Origin: Streptomyces sp. R28
GTDB lineage: Bacteria > Actinomycetota > Actinomycetes > Streptomycetales > Streptomycetaceae
Direction of reading: 5' to 3'
NCBI RefSeq assembly: GCF_041052385.1
Contig: NZ_CP163439.1
Location: 9,413,001-9,477,000 of the forward strand
Length of the DNA stretch: 64,000 nt
Part shown: piece after piece, positions 24,705 to 33,569 of the stretch
How the letters are laid out: the number at the start of each line of letters is the position of its first letter
Numbering within the stretch: the first letter of the stretch is position 1
Notes under the pieces: model-generated
Told to the model about the DNA's origin: nothing
Databases searched by the model: none
The model's input: only the letters and a program-made list of their open reading frames with translations
Program-made: the position numbers and the translations under genes

Positions 24705-26708
24705 GTGACGATTCTGGAGAGCATCCGGGGACCACGTGACCTGAAGGCGCTGTCCGAGGCGGAACTCGGTGAACTGTCCGACGAGATCAGGGAGTTCCTG
24801 GTGCACGCGGTCGCCAGGACCGGCGGACATCTCGGGCCCAACCTGGGGGTGGTGGAACTCTCCGTCGCGCTCCACCGGGTCTTCGAGTCGCCGGTCGACC
24901 GCATCGTCTGGGACACCGGTCACCAGAGCTACGTACACAAGCTTTTGACGGGACGTCAGGACTTCTCCAAGCTGCGCGGCAAGGGCGGCATGTCCGGGTA
25001 CCCCTCGCGCGAGGAGTCCGAGCACGACATCGTCGAGAACAGCCACGCCTCCACCGCGCTCGGCTGGGCCGACGGGCTCGCCAAGGCCCGTCAGGTGCAG
25101 GGGGAGAAGGGACACGTCGTCGCGGTGATCGGCGACGGGGCGCTCACCGGCGGCATGGCCTGGGAGGCGCTGAACAACATCGCGGCCGCTAAGGACCGGC
25201 CGCTGATCATCGTCGTCAACGACAACGAGCGGTCGTACGCGCCGACCATCGGGGGCCTCGCCAACCACCTGGCCACCCTGCGCACGACCGACAGCTACGA
25301 GAAGGTCCTGGCCTGGGGCAAGGACGTACTGCTGCGGACCCCGCTCGTGGGCAACACGATCTACGAGTCCCTGCACGGCGCGAAGAAGGGCTTCAAGGAC
25401 GCCTTCGCCCCGCAGGGCATGTTCGAGGACCTGGGCCTGAAGTACGTCGGCCCGATCGACGGGCACGACATCGGGGCCGTCGAGTCGGCGCTGCGACGGG
25501 CCAAGCGCTTCCACGGGCCCGTGCTCGTCCACTGCCTCACGGAGAAGGGGCGCGGCTATGAACCCGCCCTCGCCCACGAGGAGGACCACTTCCACACCGT
25601 CGGCGTGATGGACCCGCTGACCTGCGAGCCGCTCGCGCCGTCCAACGCTCCTTCCTGGACCTCGGTGTTCGGCGACGAGATCGTGCGGATCGGCGAGGAG
25701 CGGGAGGACGTCGTGGCGATCACGGCGGCCATGCTGCACCCGGTCGGGCTCGGCAAGTTCGCGGAGCGGTTCCCGGACCGGGTGTGGGACGTCGGGATCG
25801 CCGAGCAGCACGCGGCCGTGTCGGCGGCGGGGCTCGCGACGGGTGGGCTGCACCCGGTCGTCGCCGTGTACGCGACCTTCTTGAACCGCGCCTTCGACCA
25901 GCTCCTGATGGACGTCGCGCTGCACCGCTGCGGGGTGACTTTCGTGCTGGACCGGGCCGGCGTCACCGGCGTGGACGGGCCCTCCCACAACGGTATGTGG
26001 GACATGTCGATCCTCCAGGTCGTGCCCGGCCTCAGGATCGCCGCGCCGCGCGACGCCGACCAACTGCGGGCACAGCTGCGCGAGGCCGTGGCCGTCGACG
26101 ACGCGCCGACGCTCGTGCGCTACCCGAAGGAGTCGGTCGGGCCGTCGATCCCGGCGATCGACCGGGTGGGCGGCCTGGACGTGCTGCATCGGGACGCGGG
26201 TGAGCCGGATGTCCTGCTGGTCGCCGTCGGAGTGATGGCTCCGGTGTGCCTCCAGGCGGCCGAGCTGCTTCAGGCCCGTGGCATCAACTGCACTGTCGTG
26301 GACCCGCGTTGGGTCAAGCCGGTCGACCCCGCGCTCGCGCCCCTGGCCGCACAGCACCGGTTGGTGGCCGTCGTTGAGGACAACAGCCGCTCGGCCGGGG
26401 TCGGCGCCGCCGTGGCGCTGGCGCTGGGTGACGCCGAAGTCGACGTCCCCGTACGGCGGTTCGGTATTCCGGAGCAGTTCCTCGCACATGCCAAGCGGGG
26501 CGAGGTGCTCGCCGACATCGGGCTCACCCCCGTCGAGGTCGCCGGACGGATCAGCGCGAGCCTGGCTCTCAAGGAGGCCGAGGACAGCCTGGTCGTCGGC
26601 TCGGAGCGGGGCGACGGCAGCCAGGACGGTCGTACCGTCGTGCCGGCCAACGAGAAAGCCGCGCCGGCCAAGAAGAAAGCCGTGTCAGTCAAGGAGAAAG
26701 CTGAATGA
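24705..26708 (+). CDS. dxs: 1-deoxy-D-xylulose-5-phosphate synthase
   Basis: Dxs condenses pyruvate and glyceraldehyde-3-phosphate with thiamine diphosphate, the entry step of the MEP pathway. The 667-residue protein has the ThDP motif GDG (143-145) to NDN (172-174), the GHQSYVHKLLTGR segment and the pyrimidine-domain GIAEQHA. After the normal transketolase C-terminal domain there is an extra tail of about 40 residues rich in Lys, Ala and Glu (ending KKKAVSVKEKAE). GAGAGGGGG precedes the GTG at 24705, and the stop overlaps the hpnO ATG by four bases. It is probably a second, operon-specific dxs. Confidence 0.96.
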   Translation: MTILESIRGPRDLKALSEAELGELSDEIREFLVHAVARTGGHLGPNLGVVELSVALHRVFESPVDRIVWDTGHQSYVHKLLTGRQDFSKLRGKGGMSGYPSREESEHDIVENSHASTALGWADGLAKARQVQGEKGHVVAVIGDGALTGGMAWEALNNIAAAKDRPLIIVVNDNERSYAPTIGGLANHLATLRTTDSYEKVLAWGKDVLLRTPLVGNTIYESLHGAKKGFKDAFAPQGMFEDLGLKYVGPIDGHDIGAVESALRRAKRFHGPVLVHCLTEKGRGYEPALAHEEDHFHTVGVMDPLTCEPLAPSNAPSWTSVFGDEIVRIGEEREDVVAITAAMLHPVGLGKFAERFPDRVWDVGIAEQHAAVSAAGLATGGLHPVVAVYATFLNRAFDQLLMDVALHRCGVTFVLDRAGVTGVDGPSHNGMWDMSILQVVPGLRIAAPRDADQLRAQLREAVAVDDAPTLVRYPKESVGPSIPAIDRVGGLDVLHRDAGEPDVLLVAVGVMAPVCLQAAELLQARGINCTVVDPRWVKPVDPALAPLAAQHRLVAVVEDNSRSAGVGAAVALALGDAEVDVPVRRFGIPEQFLAHAKRGEVLADIGLTPVEVAGRISASLALKEAEDSLVVGSERGDGSQDGRTVVPANEKAAPAKKKAVSVKEKAE

Positions 26709-28090
26709 CCACGGAGTTCGATCTCGGCAGACTCCTGTCCGAGCGCGGAGCCGAACGCTACGAGCTGCACACCAGGTACCTCAACCACCAGCTCCCGCGC
26801 ATGCTGCACACCATCGGCTTCGACAAGGTCTACGAGCGGGCCGAGGGCGCGTATTTCTGGGACGCGGACGGCGACGACTACCTGGACATGCTCGCCGGGT
26901 TCGGGGTGATGGGCCTGGGGCGCCACCACCCCGTCGTCCGCAAGGCGCTGCACGACGTCCTGGACGCCCGGCTCGCCGACCTCACCCGCTTCGACTGCCA
27001 GCCGCTGCCCGGGCTGCTGGCCGAGAAGCTGCTCGCACACAGTCCGCACCTGGACCGGGTGTTCTTCGGCAACAGCGGGACGGAGGCGGTGGAGACCGCG
27101 CTGAAGTTCGCGCGGTTCGTCACCGGCAAGCCCAGGATCCTGTACTGCGACCACGCCTTCCACGGGCTGACCACCGGCTCCCTGTCCGTCAACGGCGAGT
27201 CCGGCTTCCGGGACGGCTTCGCCCCGCTGCTGCCGGACACGGCCGTACCGCTCGGCGATCTCGACGCCCTGGCACGGGAGCTGAAGAAGGGCGACGTCGC
27301 CGCCCTGATCGTCGAGCCGATCCAGGGCAAGGGCGTGCTCGAGGCTCCGCCCGGCTATCTGCGGGCCGCCCAGGAGCTGCTGCACCGGCACAAGGCGCTG
27401 CTCATCGCCGACGAGGTGCAGACGGGCCTCGGCCGTACCGGTGACTTCTACGCCTACCAGCACGAGGACGGTGTCGAGCCGGACCTGGTGTGCGTGGCCA
27501 AGGCGCTCTCCGGCGGGTATGTGCCGGTGGGCGCCACCCTCGGCAAGGACTGGATCTTCAAGAAGGTCTACTCGTCCATGGATCGTGTGCTGGTCCACTC
27601 GGCGAGCTTCGGGTCCAACGCGCAGGCCATGGCGGCCGGGCTCGCCGTGCTGTCCGTCATGGAGAACGAGCAGATCGTCGCGGGCGCGCGCACGACGGGG
27701 GAGCTGCTGAAGTCCCGGCTCGCTGCGCTGATCGACAAGTACGAGCTGCTCGCCGACGTCCGTGGCCGGGGACTGATGATCGGCATCGAGTTCGGCAGGC
27801 CCAACTCGCTGAAGCTGCGCAGCCGTTGGACCATGCTGCAGGCCGCACGCAAGGGCCTGTTCGCGCAGATGGTCGTCGTACCGCTGCTGCGGCGGCACCG
27901 GATCCTCACCCAGGTCTCCGGCGACCACCTGGAGGTGATCAAGCTGATTCCGCCGCTGATCATCGGCGAGCGGGAGGTGGACCGGTTCGTCGACGCCTTT
28001 ACCGATGTGATGGACGACGCGCACAGTGGGGGCGGGCTGATGTGGGACTTCGGCAAGACGTTGGTCAAGCAGGCGGTGGCCGCTCGGTAG
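26705..28090 (+). CDS. hpnO: Aminobacteriohopanetriol-type aminotransferase HpnO
   Basis: A 461-residue class III PLP aminotransferase. Seen are FFGNSGTEAVETALKFAR for phosphate binding, LLIADEVQTGLGRTG, and the Schiff-base lysine Lys266 in CVAKALSGGYVPVGA. HpnO-type enzymes put the terminal amino group on bacteriohopanetetrol-derived side chains to give aminobacteriohopanetriol, and the position as last gene of the operon with ATGA coupling to dxs supports that. The N-terminal part (HTRYLNHQLPRMLHTIGFDK) and the C-terminal segment LMWDFGKTLVKQA are characteristic of the hopanoid-linked group as I recall it. Confidence 0.9.
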   Translation: MTTEFDLGRLLSERGAERYELHTRYLNHQLPRMLHTIGFDKVYERAEGAYFWDADGDDYLDMLAGFGVMGLGRHHPVVRKALHDVLDARLADLTRFDCQPLPGLLAEKLLAHSPHLDRVFFGNSGTEAVETALKFARFVTGKPRILYCDHAFHGLTTGSLSVNGESGFRDGFAPLLPDTAVPLGDLDALARELKKGDVAALIVEPIQGKGVLEAPPGYLRAAQELLHRHKALLIADEVQTGLGRTGDFYAYQHEDGVEPDLVCVAKALSGGYVPVGATLGKDWIFKKVYSSMDRVLVHSASFGSNAQAMAAGLAVLSVMENEQIVAGARTTGELLKSRLAALIDKYELLADVRGRGLMIGIEFGRPNSLKLRSRWTMLQAARKGLFAQMVVVPLLRRHRILTQVSGDHLEVIKLIPPLIIGEREVDRFVDAFTDVMDDAHSGGGLMWDFGKTLVKQAVAAR

Positions 28091-28102
28091 CCGCTGGGGC
28101 TT

Positions 28103-28138
28103 TTGCCTCTGAGGCAAGAAATTTGCCGATGAGGCAAA
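28103..28138. promoter_or_regulatory. Two tandem palindromic operators upstream of the XRE-cupin gene
   Basis: TTGCCTC-T-GAGGCAA (28103-28117) is a perfect palindrome and TTTGCC-GATGA-GGCAAA (28122-28138) a second; both share TTGCC...GGCAA. Their centres are 20 bp apart, two helical turns, placing both on one DNA face. They fill the 68-bp gap between hpnO and the XRE-cupin gene, so autoregulation by that protein is the likely role. Confidence 0.75.
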
Positions 28139-28158
28139 CCTCCGGCTGAATGGGGAGC

Positions 28159-28788
28159 ATGAGCTCTCCCGAGATCGAACCGGAGGCCGATGCGACCGGG
28201 CCGGGGGCCCTCCCCGTCGTCGCGCCCCAGCTGCGTGCGCTGCGCCGCCGCGCCTCCCTGACCCTGGAGGCCGCGGCCCGCGCCGCCGGGCTGTCGCCGG
28301 CCCACCTCTCCCGCCTGGAGACCGGGCAGCGTCAGCCCTCGCTGCCGATGCTGCTCGCGCTCGCCCGTATCTACGGTACGACCGTCTCCGAGCTGCTCGG
28401 CGAGACGGCCGCCGACCGGGACGCCGTCGTCCGCGCCGCCGACATGGAGCCGACCGCGGCCGGCGGCTGGACGTACTGGCAGGCAGGGGCGCCCGGGCGC
28501 GGGATGCAGGCCCTGCGCGTCCACGTGCCGTACGGCGCGCAGGGCGACATCGTGCGTGTGCATCCGGGCGAGGAGTGGCTCTACGTGCTCGAGGGGCGGC
28601 TGCGGCTGCGCCTCGGGGACACCACGCACCGGCTCGCGCCCGGCGACAGCGCGCACTTCGACTCGCTGACCCCGCACCGCATCGCCGCCCAGGACCAGGA
28701 CGGGGTCGAGCTTCTCTTCGTCCACACCCTGTTGCAGAGCCCCACGGCCACGCTGTGCCTGGGCCCCATCCCTGGAGAGACGCCATGA
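28159..28788 (+). CDS. XRE-family regulator with C-terminal cupin domain
   Basis: A 209-residue repressor-type protein. Residues ~17-75 form a Cro/CI helix-turn-helix (LRRRASLTLEAAARAAGLS, SRLETGQRQPSLPMLLALA); residues ~120-190 form a cupin (HPGEEWLYVLEGRLRLRLGD and APGDSAHFDSLTPHRI), a likely small-ligand or metal sensor. ATG 28159 is preferred over ATG 28150 because GGGGAG lies just before it. The two palindromes upstream suggest autoregulation. The gene is coupled by ATGA overlap to a 39-residue membrane protein, a pairing common in Streptomyces. Whether it also regulates the hopanoid operon cannot be told; the palindromes lie downstream of that operon. Confidence 0.9.
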   Translation: MSSPEIEPEADATGPGALPVVAPQLRALRRRASLTLEAAARAAGLSPAHLSRLETGQRQPSLPMLLALARIYGTTVSELLGETAADRDAVVRAADMEPTAAGGWTYWQAGAPGRGMQALRVHVPYGAQGDIVRVHPGEEWLYVLEGRLRLRLGDTTHRLAPGDSAHFDSLTPHRIAAQDQDGVELLFVHTLLQSPTATLCLGPIPGETP

Positions 28789-28904
28789 GCAACCTGGAGG
28801 AGAAGTTCCCGCGTGCCCTGTGGGTGCGACTGATCATCTACATCGCGGTGGGGCACGTCTTCGCGGCCTTCATCTACCTGCTGTTCGAGGTGGGCGCGCA
28901 GTAG
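28785..28904 (+). CDS. 39-residue single-span membrane protein (DUF6126-like)
   Basis: The ATG at 28785 overlaps the regulator stop in ATGA. The product starts MSNLEEKFPRALWVR and continues into one hydrophobic helix (LIIYIAVGHVFAAFIYLLF) ending VGAQ, so a single membrane span with a charged cytoplasmic N-terminus is predicted. I recall this family as DUF6126, regularly found after XRE-cupin regulators. Function unknown; conservation of the pair suggests it is either the target or a modulator of the regulator. Confidence 0.75.
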   Translation: MSNLEEKFPRALWVRLIIYIAVGHVFAAFIYLLFEVGAQ

Positions 28905-28930
28905 GCATGGGCGGGTGAGGGCGCCCGAGG

Positions 28931-29727
28931 TCAGTCGAGCAGCCGCTCCCGCAGGCGCTCCCGGATCTCCGGGGTGACCCCCAGGGCCTGCTCCAGGTAG
29001 GTGTCGACGCCGCCCCACGTCTCCTCGATCGTCTCGAAGGCAGCCGTCAGATACTCGGCGCGCGCGTCGAAGAGCGGGCTGAGCAGCTCCATGACCTCGG
29101 GGGAGTAGGCCGAGGCGGAGCTGCTGCTGCGGTGCACCTTGTAGCGGCGGTGCTTGGCGTTGGACTCCAGGTAGTCGACGAGGATCGCCTCACGCTCGAC
29201 GCCGAGGGCGAGCAGTGTCACGGCGATGGACAGGCCGGCGCGGTCCTTGCCGGCCGCGCAGTGCATCAGGGCGGGGACGCTGTCCTGCGCGAGCGCGTGC
29301 AGCACCTGGGAGTGCTCGGCGGTGCGCTCCTTGATGATCGTGCGGTAGGAGGTGATCATCCGGCCCGCGCCCTTGCCGTCCGAAAGGATCTCCCGGAGCT
29401 GGTCGAGGTGGCCGTCCCGGACCATCTTCCAGAACTCGGCGCCGTCCGCCGGGTCGGACAGCGGCAGGTTCAGATTGCGTACGCCCGCCAGCTCGACGTC
29501 CGGCCCTTCGAGTTTCTGGTCGGCCGCGTTGCGGAAGTCGAAGATCGTGTGCAGGCCCAGGGAGTCCAGGAACGCGGCGTCCCCCTCGGTCGCGTGCGCG
29601 AGGTGGCCGCTGCGGAACAGCACTCCGTGCCGCACCCGCCGTCCGTCCACGGTCGGCAGCCGCCGACATCGCGGAAGTTGCGAACTCCGGCCAGCTCGGG
29701 CTCGGTCGACGGGATCTGCTGCGTCAC
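28931..29727 (-). pseudogene. Tyrosine/dual-specificity protein phosphatase gene with a one-base frameshift
   Basis: The expected product is a ~265-residue Y_phosphatase3-type enzyme: it would begin at GTG 29727 behind GGAGGAG with TQQIPSTEPELAGVRNFRDVGG, and continue LPTVDGRRVRHGVLFRSGHL, with the CX5R site HCAAGKDRAG near the middle. The two parts are in different frames. Near 29659-29660 one G (plus strand) appears to be missing, turning GGC CTG into GGCTG on the coding strand; restoring it gives 798 bp, an exact 266 codons. No other damage is visible, so this may be a very recent mutation or a sequencing error. Confidence 0.8.
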
Positions 29728-29907
29728 GGGGGCTCCTCCCAGTCGGCCCCGCCGACGCGGCTCGGCGGTGCGGCCGACGGGGTGCGTTCCCGACGATACG
29801 ACATGGGTTCCTGGGCCAATGAGTTGTCCACAGGCGTTGCCTCGGAGACGCGTGGCCCCTGATGATGTTGGTACTTGATCGCACCTGTTCGTATCTGTGA
29901 GGGCTTG

Positions 29908-31977
29908 ATGCTGGAGATCTCCGACAACGGTCGTACGTGGCTCCTGACCGGGCCGACCAGCAGTTACGCCATCCATCTGACCGACGGCGGCGAACTCCTG
30001 CACCTGCACTGGGGGCCGCGGATCGCCCTCGCCGACGCCGAGGCCCTCGCCGTACGTCCACTGCCGGAGTACTGGCCCTTCGAGTCCCCGCTCGACGGGC
30101 GCGAGGAGTACCCGGTCGAGGGCGGCCCCCGCTTCGTACGGCCCGCCCTGTCCGTGCGCACCGAGGAGCGGCGCGGCACCGAGTGGGGTTTCGAGCGGTA
30201 CGAGACCGACGGCGACGAGCTGCGGTTGCGCTTTTGTGACGACGGACTGGACGTCACCCTGCACTACCGGATGCGCGGGGACGTCGTGGAGCGCTGGATG
30301 ACCCTGGACAACCAGGGGCCCGTCGTGGAGCTGCTGCGCGCCGACTCGGCCGCCTGGACGCTCCCCGACCGGGAGGACTGGCGGCTGTCCCAGCTGCACG
30401 GCCGCTGGGGCGCCGAGTCCCGGCTCGCGCGGTCCCCTCTCACCTACGGTGAGAAGGTCATCGGCAGCCGGCGCGGGCACACCGGCCACCAGCACCTGCC
30501 GTGGGTCGCGCTCGACACGGACGCCACCGAGGAGCGGGGCGAGGTCTACGGCTGCGCCCTCGGCTGGTCCGGGTCCTGGCGCATCGCCGTGGCCCAACTC
30601 CCGGACGGGCGCGTGCAGATCACCGGCGGGGCCGGTTACGACGACTCGGGCCTGCTGCGGCTGGCGGCGGGGGAGTCCTTCACCACGCCCGTCTTCGCCG
30701 GGCTGTGGAGCGACGGCGGCTTCGGTGGGGCGAGCCGGGCCTGGCACGCGTACCAGCGCGCGTACGTGATCCCAAACGCCGACCGGGACCGTCCGGTGCT
30801 GTTCAATTCCTGGGAGGCGACGGAGTTCGACATCTCCGAGGAGCAGCAGAGCGTGCTCGCGCGACGGGCCGCGGCCATCGGCGTCGAGCTGTTCGTGGTC
30901 GACGACGGCTGGTTCGGGACGCGCACCAGCGACCGCGCCGGGCTCGGCGACTGGACGCCCAACCCCGACCGCTTCGCCTCGGGCCTCAAGCCCCTCGCCG
31001 AGTACGTGCACGCGCTCGGTATGCAGTTCGGCATCTGGGTCGAACCGGAAATGGTCAATCCGGACAGCGAGCTGTACCGCGCCCACCCGGACTGGGTGCA
31101 GCACCAAACAGGACGAAAGCGGACGGAATTTCGCAATCAGCTCGTACTGAACCTCGCGCGCGACGACGTGCAGGAGTACCTCTGGGAGCAGCTCGACGGG
31201 CTCCTCTCCAGCGCCCCGATCGACTATGTGAAGTGGGACTTCAACCGCTGCTTCACCGACGCCGGCTGGCCCGGTGAGCCGTATCCGCAGCGCCTGTGGG
31301 TCGATCACGTGCGCGCCCTGTACCGCCTGCTGGACCGGCTGCGGGCCGCTCACCCGGGCGTCGCCTTCGAGTCCTGCTCGGGCGGCGGCGGACGGATCGA
31401 CCTCGGCGTGCTGAGCCGCACGGACCAGGTGTGGACCTCGGACAACACCGACCCCCTCGACCGGCTCGCCATCCAGCACGGCTTCAGCCAGATCCACCCG
31501 GCCAGGGTCATGGCCGCCTGGGTCACCGACAGCCCGAACGCCATGCTCAACCACCGTGCCAGCTCGCTGCGCTTCCGGTTCGTGAGCGCCATGGCGGGAG
31601 TGCTCGGTGTCGGTGGCGATCTCACCCAGTGGAGCGAGGACGAGCTCGCCGAGGCCGGGAAGTGGGTGACGCTCTACAAGGAGATCCGCCCCGTGGTGCA
31701 GCGCGGAGACCTCTATCGGCTGCGTCCTCCGCGCGGCGGGCTGAGCGCGGTGCAGTACGTGCTCGGGGACGAGACGGTCGTCCTCGCCTGGCTCCAGGCC
31801 CAGAGCTACGGCGAGCCCGTCCCGGCGCTGCGGCTGCGCGCCCTCGACCCGACAGCATCGTACGAATGCCTCGAAACGGGTGAAATTCACAGAGGTGCCG
31901 TACTGGAACATCACGGACTGCGCACCGGTTTGCGTGGCGACCTTGATGCGACGGTTATCCGGCTGCGTCGCATCTAG
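29908..31977 (+). CDS. Alpha-galactosidase, GH36 family
   Basis: A 689-residue retaining alpha-galactosidase. An N-terminal beta-sandwich precedes the TIM barrel (FNSWEATEFDISEEQQ, VVDDGWFG). The nucleophile is Asp444 in YVKWDFNR and the acid/base Asp512 in SDNTDPLDR; ESCSGGGGRID is also diagnostic. No signal peptide is present, so it hydrolyses imported alpha-galactosides in the cytoplasm. ATG 29908 follows GAGGG and begins at the conserved domain edge. It is divergent from the damaged phosphatase gene, with about 180 bp between, and no transporter gene is adjacent. Confidence 0.92.
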   Translation: MLEISDNGRTWLLTGPTSSYAIHLTDGGELLHLHWGPRIALADAEALAVRPLPEYWPFESPLDGREEYPVEGGPRFVRPALSVRTEERRGTEWGFERYETDGDELRLRFCDDGLDVTLHYRMRGDVVERWMTLDNQGPVVELLRADSAAWTLPDREDWRLSQLHGRWGAESRLARSPLTYGEKVIGSRRGHTGHQHLPWVALDTDATEERGEVYGCALGWSGSWRIAVAQLPDGRVQITGGAGYDDSGLLRLAAGESFTTPVFAGLWSDGGFGGASRAWHAYQRAYVIPNADRDRPVLFNSWEATEFDISEEQQSVLARRAAAIGVELFVVDDGWFGTRTSDRAGLGDWTPNPDRFASGLKPLAEYVHALGMQFGIWVEPEMVNPDSELYRAHPDWVQHQTGRKRTEFRNQLVLNLARDDVQEYLWEQLDGLLSSAPIDYVKWDFNRCFTDAGWPGEPYPQRLWVDHVRALYRLLDRLRAAHPGVAFESCSGGGGRIDLGVLSRTDQVWTSDNTDPLDRLAIQHGFSQIHPARVMAAWVTDSPNAMLNHRASSLRFRFVSAMAGVLGVGGDLTQWSEDELAEAGKWVTLYKEIRPVVQRGDLYRLRPPRGGLSAVQYVLGDETVVLAWLQAQSYGEPVPALRLRALDPTASYECLETGEIHRGAVLEHHGLRTGLRGDLDATVIRLRRI

Positions 31978-32252
31978 GGGTTCTGTCCGAATTGGCGCCT
32001 TCATTCCAACTCGCTCTGACGTAAAGCAAGCTGGAGCGGTGTCACGTGAGGAGCGTCATATTCGTGACCGTGCGTCGTCCGTCATGTCCACGTAATTCAC
32101 GTGCCTTTCAAGGGGTTTTGGGTCGGACGACGCACCGATAATCCACGGAGGGTGACCGTTAATTCCCACAAGGGATCAACAGGAACGCATTCGGACGGAA
32201 CCTCTCACTTGTTCCCTTGCGTCTTCCTCGCTTACGTTCGCCACCAATCCGG

Positions 32253-32431
32253 ACGGACGCCTAATCCTGCCGCCGACCGGATCCCGCGCTAACTCACCCG
32301 TGTACGGCAGGAGCGGGGGACCCACAGGTACAACCGCCTGTTCCGGTCTCCGGAACGGCTTGGGGTCAAGTCGCGTCCCGACGTGACCGGGCATCTCCAG
32401 CCCGCACCCGACAGCTCACCTCGCAGGCGCC
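32253..32431 (+). ncRNA. c-di-AMP (ydaO-yuaA) riboswitch
   Basis: The 469-bp gap 31978-32446 before the LysM-M23 gene contains the conserved elements of the ydaO class as I know them from Streptomyces cell-wall hydrolase genes: GGATCCCGCGCTAA, GCAGGAGCGGGGGACCCA (from about 32308), TTGGGGTCAAG (32360) and the closing GACAGCTCACCTCGCAGGC (32410-32428). The class binds cyclic di-AMP and switches expression off. Boundaries are approximate. The stretch 31978-32250 has no gene that I can support and presumably carries the promoter. Confidence 0.85.
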
Positions 32432-32446
32432 GGAGAGGAATTCGCC

Positions 32447-33385
32447 ATGCCCGCGAAGGGTAAGCACCGCCGTCCGAAGTCTCAGCGCTTCACCCGCTCC
32501 ATCGCCGTCGCCGGAACCGGTGGCGCCGCTCTCGCCCTCCCGCTCATCGGGGCCACGGGTGCCCACGCCGCTCCCTCGCAGTCCGTTTCGGAAAAGGCCG
32601 TTCAGTCCCTTCCGGCCGCCGAGAAGAAGGCGGTCGAGAAGAAGGCCGCCGAGAAGAAGACGAGTGTGCGGACCTATTCGGTGAGGGGTGGCGATTACCT
32701 CTCGAAGATCGCCGACGAGCAGGACGTCAGCGGTGGCTGGAAGAAGCTCTACGCCGACAACCGTGAGGCCGTCGGCGAGGACCCGTCGCTGATCCACCCC
32801 GGTCTGAAGCTCACGATCGGCAAGAAGGCCACGGCGAGCGCCCCCAAGTCCTCGTCGCCTTCCTCCTCTTCGGCGCCCTCCAAGGACTCGTCCGCCGAGA
32901 AGTCCTCCGCGGAGTCCTCCGACTCGAACAAGACGACCACGGCCGCCCAGAGTGCGGAGACCACCAGCACCGCCAGTGGCTTCTCCGCCCCCGTGGCCGG
33001 TGCCGCCGTCAGTACCGCCTACAAGGTGGCGGGCAGCATGTGGTCCAGCGGCTACCACACCGGCGTGGACTTCGTGACCCCGACCGGCACCGCACTGAAG
33101 GCCGTGGGAGCGGGCACGGTCGTCTCCGCGGGCTGGGGCGGCGCCTACGGCAACCAGGTCGTCATCCAGCTCGCCGACGGCTACTACGCCCAGTACGCCC
33201 ACCTGTCGTCGCTCTCCGTCTCGGCCGGCCAGACCGTGACCGCGGGCCAGCAGATCGGCCTCTCCGGCGCGACCGGCAACGTGACCGGCCCGCACCTCCA
33301 CTTCGAGATCCGCACCACGCCGGACTACGGCTCGGACGTGGACCCGGTCGCCTACCTCCGCTCGAAGGGCATCCCGGTCGGCTGA
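32447..33385 (+). CDS. Secreted LysM-domain M23 metallopeptidase
   Basis: A 312-residue cell-wall endopeptidase. A Sec signal peptide ends near ATGAHA at residue ~42; a Lys/Ala/Glu-rich segment follows, then a LysM peptidoglycan-binding domain (TYSVRGGDYLSKIADEQ, residues ~74-124), a Ser/Lys-rich linker of about 50 residues, and an M23 domain. Zinc ligands are His204 and Asp208 in HTGVDF and the HLH pair (His283, His285) in GPHLHFEI. M23 enzymes cut peptide cross-links in peptidoglycan during growth or germination. Control by the upstream c-di-AMP riboswitch fits the known wall-hydrolase regulon. A strong hairpin follows the gene. Confidence 0.94.
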   Translation: MPAKGKHRRPKSQRFTRSIAVAGTGGAALALPLIGATGAHAAPSQSVSEKAVQSLPAAEKKAVEKKAAEKKTSVRTYSVRGGDYLSKIADEQDVSGGWKKLYADNREAVGEDPSLIHPGLKLTIGKKATASAPKSSSPSSSSAPSKDSSAEKSSAESSDSNKTTTAAQSAETTSTASGFSAPVAGAAVSTAYKVAGSMWSSGYHTGVDFVTPTGTALKAVGAGTVVSAGWGGAYGNQVVIQLADGYYAQYAHLSSLSVSAGQTVTAGQQIGLSGATGNVTGPHLHFEIRTTPDYGSDVDPVAYLRSKGIPVG

Positions 33386-33422
33386 CGGCCGCCTTCCTCA
33401 GAACCACCTGCCTGACACGCAA

Positions 33423-33460
33423 CCGAAGGCCGGACCCCGATCCCCGGGTCCGGCCTTCGG
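33423..33460 (+). terminator. Strong hairpin terminator after the M23 peptidase
   Basis: A perfect 15-bp inverted repeat, CCGAAGGCCGGACCC (33423-33437) with its complement (33446-33460), encloses an eight-base loop. It begins 37 bp after the stop codon, and TGTGT follows instead of a T-run. It insulates the peptidase gene from the pectin operon. Confidence 0.85.
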
Positions 33461-33569
33461 TGTGTCCGGCTCTGCTCGTTCATGATCGCTCCATTGCGGT
33501 CTTGTGGCAGAGATGTCCAAGGTGTCGACAGTGAGGGGAGGGTGAGGACACAGTGATCTCCGTTATGGC

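Noticed and set aside
29470..32004. An 844-codon minus-strand frame across the alpha-galactosidase
   Set aside because: It is the antisense shadow of the GH36 gene. Only its last part shows homology, because it picks up the frameshifted N-terminus of the phosphatase.
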